5,918 nucleotides of DNA from an uncultured Clostridia bacterium. Its GTDB lineage: Bacteria > Bacillota > Clostridia > Christensenellales > Borkfalkiaceae. Under the pieces are notes generated by a model. It saw nothing but the letters and a program-made list of their open reading frames with translations, had not been told where the DNA came from and made no database searches. This document shows, piece after piece, positions 3,626-5,918 of this stretch; the stretch's first letter is position 1, and every line of letters starts with the position of its first letter. The stretch spans positions 1-5,918 of the forward strand of contig CANRIY010000101.1 of assembly GCA_947630775.1 (NCBI GenBank), written 5' to 3'. The position numbers and the translations under genes were made by a program.

Positions 3626-5918
3626 GTGAACGGTTTCGGTCGCGGAAGCGATGATAAACAGAATAAAAACAAGGCATCGATCATAACGCGGGAGACGGTC
3701 GGAATGACCCTCCTGCTGTTCGGCGCGGTTTTGTTTCTTATAACCGTGACGGGACCCTATCTCTTCGGGGATATCGGGGTCGCGATCACCGCATTTTTTG
3801 TGGGACTCGCGGGATTCTTGGTATATCCGCTCTTTCTTTTGCTCATTTACGGCGCGATCGTGCTCGTTTCGGGCAAAAAATTCATCCCGCGCGGCTGGAC
3901 GGTGCGCATGTTCCTGCTCCTTCTTGCCGTCTTTCTGATCGTACATACCGCGACCGCGGAGAGGTTCTTCCTCGATCCCGAAAGCGCGTCTTCGGTCGGC
4001 TACGGGACCTATCTCGGAAGCTGTTTCAGGGCGGCGGGGGAGAGCGCGCTCGATGGTACGGGCGGCGGGATCCTGCTCGGGCTCGTCGTCTATCCCGTCC
4101 GTTTCCTGTTGCAGGCGGCGGGCGCCTATGTGATCTTTTCAATTTTGCTGATCCTTGCCCTCTGGTATCTTCTGCTCCTGACGCCGCTCAGGAAATATCT
4201 GACGCCGTCCGCTTACAGGAGATCCGCGCGGAAGGAGAGCGTCCCCGCGGGAAAGGACTTCGAGGATCTTCCCGAGCCCGTCCGCGTCTCTGCGCCCCCG
4301 TCCGAACGCCCGTCCGAGCGTCCGTCCGAGCGTCCGTCCGAACCCGCCCGCGCAACTTCTTATGAATCCGCATCGCGTTTTGCGGGCAGGGCGGTCCGTC
4401 AGGACGAAGCCTATGCGCGCAGCCGCGATATCCTCTTCCGCGACGATCCCGCGGCCAGCTACCGCGAAAATCTCATCTACAACGCCGATTCCCGTTTCAA
4501 TTCCCAGCCCCGCCGCTCCAATGTATCGGTCCGCAGTGAGGCGCAGGGGAGCGGGGAGAGCTATTCCTCCCGCTATTCGAGCGAAGCGGAGAACACGCGT
4601 TCCCCGATGCCCCGCCGCGTCACAGAGGAAAGGCAGACGGGGGAGAGCGGGTATTCCTATCCTCTTCGCGAGGAATATAACGAAAATTATCCGCAGACGC
4701 CTTCTTTCCGTGCTTCCATTCCCGCCGCGCCCGTCCGTAATTTCTACGAAAACGACGTCGATCCCGCGCCCGAAGATACGTTTGAAGAACCTGCCGAGGA
4801 TCCTACGCCCGCACGCTACGAGCGTCTCGAGGATCCCGCCCCGACGCGGTACGAGCGTCTCGAGGATCCTACGCCTACACGTTTTCCCGAGCGTCTCGAA
4901 GACCCCGCGCCCGAGGAGCCGCGGATCGATCCGCCGCGCGTACAGCCTCCCCTCGACAGGGAGAGGGAGATGCGCGATCTCTTCTCCCGCCCCGTCTCCG
5001 ATCTTCCCGTGGGGAAGGACTTCCCGAACATTTCATCGCGTGAGTTTTCCTCGGGATCCGATCCGTTCCGCAGACGGCGCGACCTGACAGGCGAGGACAG
5101 CGAGATCCCGGATTTGGATGATACACCCGCAGACAACGTATTTCCGGGGGAAGATCCTTCCCAAATCAAAGATCTGCCGCTCGGCAGGGGACGCGATCTT
5201 CCGCCCGAAGAACCCGAAGAGGAGATCCCGCGTTCGAGCCGTATCCTCGATATCGACCGCAGGAGGTCCGCCGCCGATCTCTTCGATGACGACGGTCTTC
5301 CGTCCGCGCCTGCGGGCAGGATCTCCGATCCGCTCCCGCGGCCCGCACCCGAGCCCGAGAAGCCGAAACCTAAGAAGAAGCATCTCTGGAAGAAGTACAG
5401 GGCGCCCGAGATCGACCTTTTGGATACGCGGGAAGATAAACCCGTCCTCACCAATGAGGAGATCGGGCGCAATTCGGGGATCATTCTCGATACTCTCCGC
5501 CGCTACGGGCTGGAAACGCGCGTCATCGGCGTATGCGGGGGGGCCGCCGTCACGCGGTACGACCTCGCGATGCCCGAACGCAAGACCATCAATATGGTCA
5601 CAAAGTACAGCGGCGAGATCGCCATGTACCTCAAAGTCAAGAACGTCAACATGTATGCCAATCCCGAGGTCGGGGGGATCTCCGTCGAGGTCCCCAACGC
5701 CAACCGCGTGACAGTGGGGCTCAAGACCGTCCTCGAATCGGATACTTTCAAAAAACCCGCCCCCGAAGGGCTTGTGTTTGCGCTCGGACAAGATCTCGAG
5801 GGCAGGAGCGTTTGCGGAGACGTCACTGAGATGACGCACATCCTTGTCGCGGGTACGACGGGCTCGGGTAAGTCCATCACCATGCACGCAATGCTCATCA
5901 GTTTGCTCTATAAATACT
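3626..5918 (+). CDS. ftsK: FtsK/SpoIIIE DNA translocase, cut by window end
   Basis: The frame stays open for 764 codons and leaves the window. FtsK/SpoIIIE proteins are septum-anchored ATPases that pump chromosomal DNA between daughter compartments. The N-terminal domain (about 24-186) has four to five hydrophobic helices, clearest at 25-43, 63-82, 93-107 and 145-186. A linker of about 400 residues follows (190-585), rich in Pro, Arg, Ser and Glu, with PSER tetrads at 225-239 and eleven-residue DPxPxRYERLE units at 392-432. The motor opens with YRAPEIDLLDTRE (from 591) and NEEIGRNS, then AAVTRYDL, VEVPN, and Walker A GTTGSGKS (743-750). Walker B and the DNA-reading gamma domain lie outside the window. 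The start is GTG: GGAGG lies four bases upstream, a TAG at 3605-3607 closes the frame above it, and the next methionine is inside the first helix. FtsK and SpoIIIE cannot be told apart here. Confidence 0.94.
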   Translation, partial: MNGFGRGSDDKQNKNKASIITRETVGMTLLLFGAVLFLITVTGPYLFGDIGVAITAFFVGLAGFLVYPLFLLLIYGAIVLVSGKKFIPRGWTVRMFLLLLAVFLIVHTATAERFFLDPESASSVGYGTYLGSCFRAAGESALDGTGGGILLGLVVYPVRFLLQAAGAYVIFSILLILALWYLLLLTPLRKYLTPSAYRRSARKESVPAGKDFEDLPEPVRVSAPPSERPSERPSERPSEPARATSYESASRFAGRAVRQDEAYARSRDILFRDDPAASYRENLIYNADSRFNSQPRRSNVSVRSEAQGSGESYSSRYSSEAENTRSPMPRRVTEERQTGESGYSYPLREEYNENYPQTPSFRASIPAAPVRNFYENDVDPAPEDTFEEPAEDPTPARYERLEDPAPTRYERLEDPTPTRFPERLEDPAPEEPRIDPPRVQPPLDREREMRDLFSRPVSDLPVGKDFPNISSREFSSGSDPFRRRRDLTGEDSEIPDLDDTPADNVFPGEDPSQIKDLPLGRGRDLPPEEPEEEIPRSSRILDIDRRRSAADLFDDDGLPSAPAGRISDPLPRPAPEPEKPKPKKKHLWKKYRAPEIDLLDTREDKPVLTNEEIGRNSGIILDTLRRYGLETRVIGVCGGAAVTRYDLAMPERKTINMVTKYSGEIAMYLKVKNVNMYANPEVGGISVEVPNANRVTVGLKTVLESDTFKKPAPEGLVFALGQDLEGRSVCGDVTEMTHILVAGTTGSGKSITMHAMLISLLYKY
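4298..4342 (+). repeat. 12-bp tandem repeat coding PSER
   Basis: There are 3.75 copies of a 12-bp unit of the form CCGTCCGARCGY, read as Pro-Ser-Glu-Arg in the translocase linker. Copies differ only at synonymous third positions, so the array expanded in frame. It sits just after the membrane domain. Confidence 0.85.
4799..4921 (+). repeat. 33-bp degenerate tandem repeat in the FtsK linker
   Basis: Units at 4799-4831, 4832-4864, 4865-4900 (with one extra codon) and a partial one at 4901-4921 encode DPxPxRYERLE-type peptides. The first two share the run TACGAGCGTCTCGAGGATCC across their ends. The third replaces Tyr with Phe-Pro. The repeat keeps frame throughout, consistent with a disordered linker. 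Confidence 0.85.

Noticed and set aside
2393..3946. 517-codon antisense frame over the anchored protein and translocase start
   Set aside because: It runs across a terminator, two promoters and two supported genes, and its His/Asp-rich part is the reverse of the Pro-Val spacer.
4816..5887. Overlapping antisense frames and plus-strand Arg/Ser-rich frames
   Set aside because: They shadow the FtsK/SpoIIIE frame, which stays open through the window end and carries family motifs.

Overview
The window looks like a chromosomal segment from an uncultured anaerobic Firmicute of the Clostridia, possibly a gut member of the Christensenellales. The support is: strong AGGAGG-type ribosome binding sites; four vegetative promoters with TTGNNN and TATA(C/A)T boxes at 17-bp spacing; a TM1266-type protein associated with iron-only hydrogenase; an ABC-F ATPase of the YkpA/YbiT type; an anchored protein with a domain I have seen mainly in such genomes; and an FtsK/SpoIIIE translocase. 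The class is a fair inference. The order is a guess from memory of protein style. The DNA is GC-rich in genes and AT-rich at promoters.

Layout. Positions 1-245 hold no convincing gene but are full of inverted repeats: a nested hairpin at 25-73, then a stretch that reads like a dispersed intergenic repeat. Positions 246-488 (minus strand) encode the 80-residue TM1266-like protein. Its leader of about 108 nt contains two U-tailed hairpins and a competing pairing that looks like a transcription attenuation switch. A divergent promoter pair lies at 603-699. Positions 728-2305 (plus) encode the ABC-F protein, closed by a terminator at 2344-2371. Positions 2468-3427 (plus) encode a membrane-anchored protein of unknown function with its own promoter and terminator. 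From 3626 to the window end (plus) runs the first 764 codons of an FtsK/SpoIIIE DNA translocase, from the membrane domain to just past the Walker A motif.

The four genes appear to be separate transcription units, each with its own promoter, and the two complete plus-strand genes have intrinsic terminators. They do not form one pathway: they touch redox or hydrogenase biology, ribosome function, an unknown envelope-linked job and chromosome segregation.

The points most worth a second look are the attenuator-like leader of the TM1266-type gene, the ABC-F protein in which the degenerate motifs all fall in one of the two composite ATP sites, and the uncharacterised anchored protein with a Pro-Val spacer and acidic run. 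I see no CRISPR array, transposase, phage gene, tRNA or rRNA.
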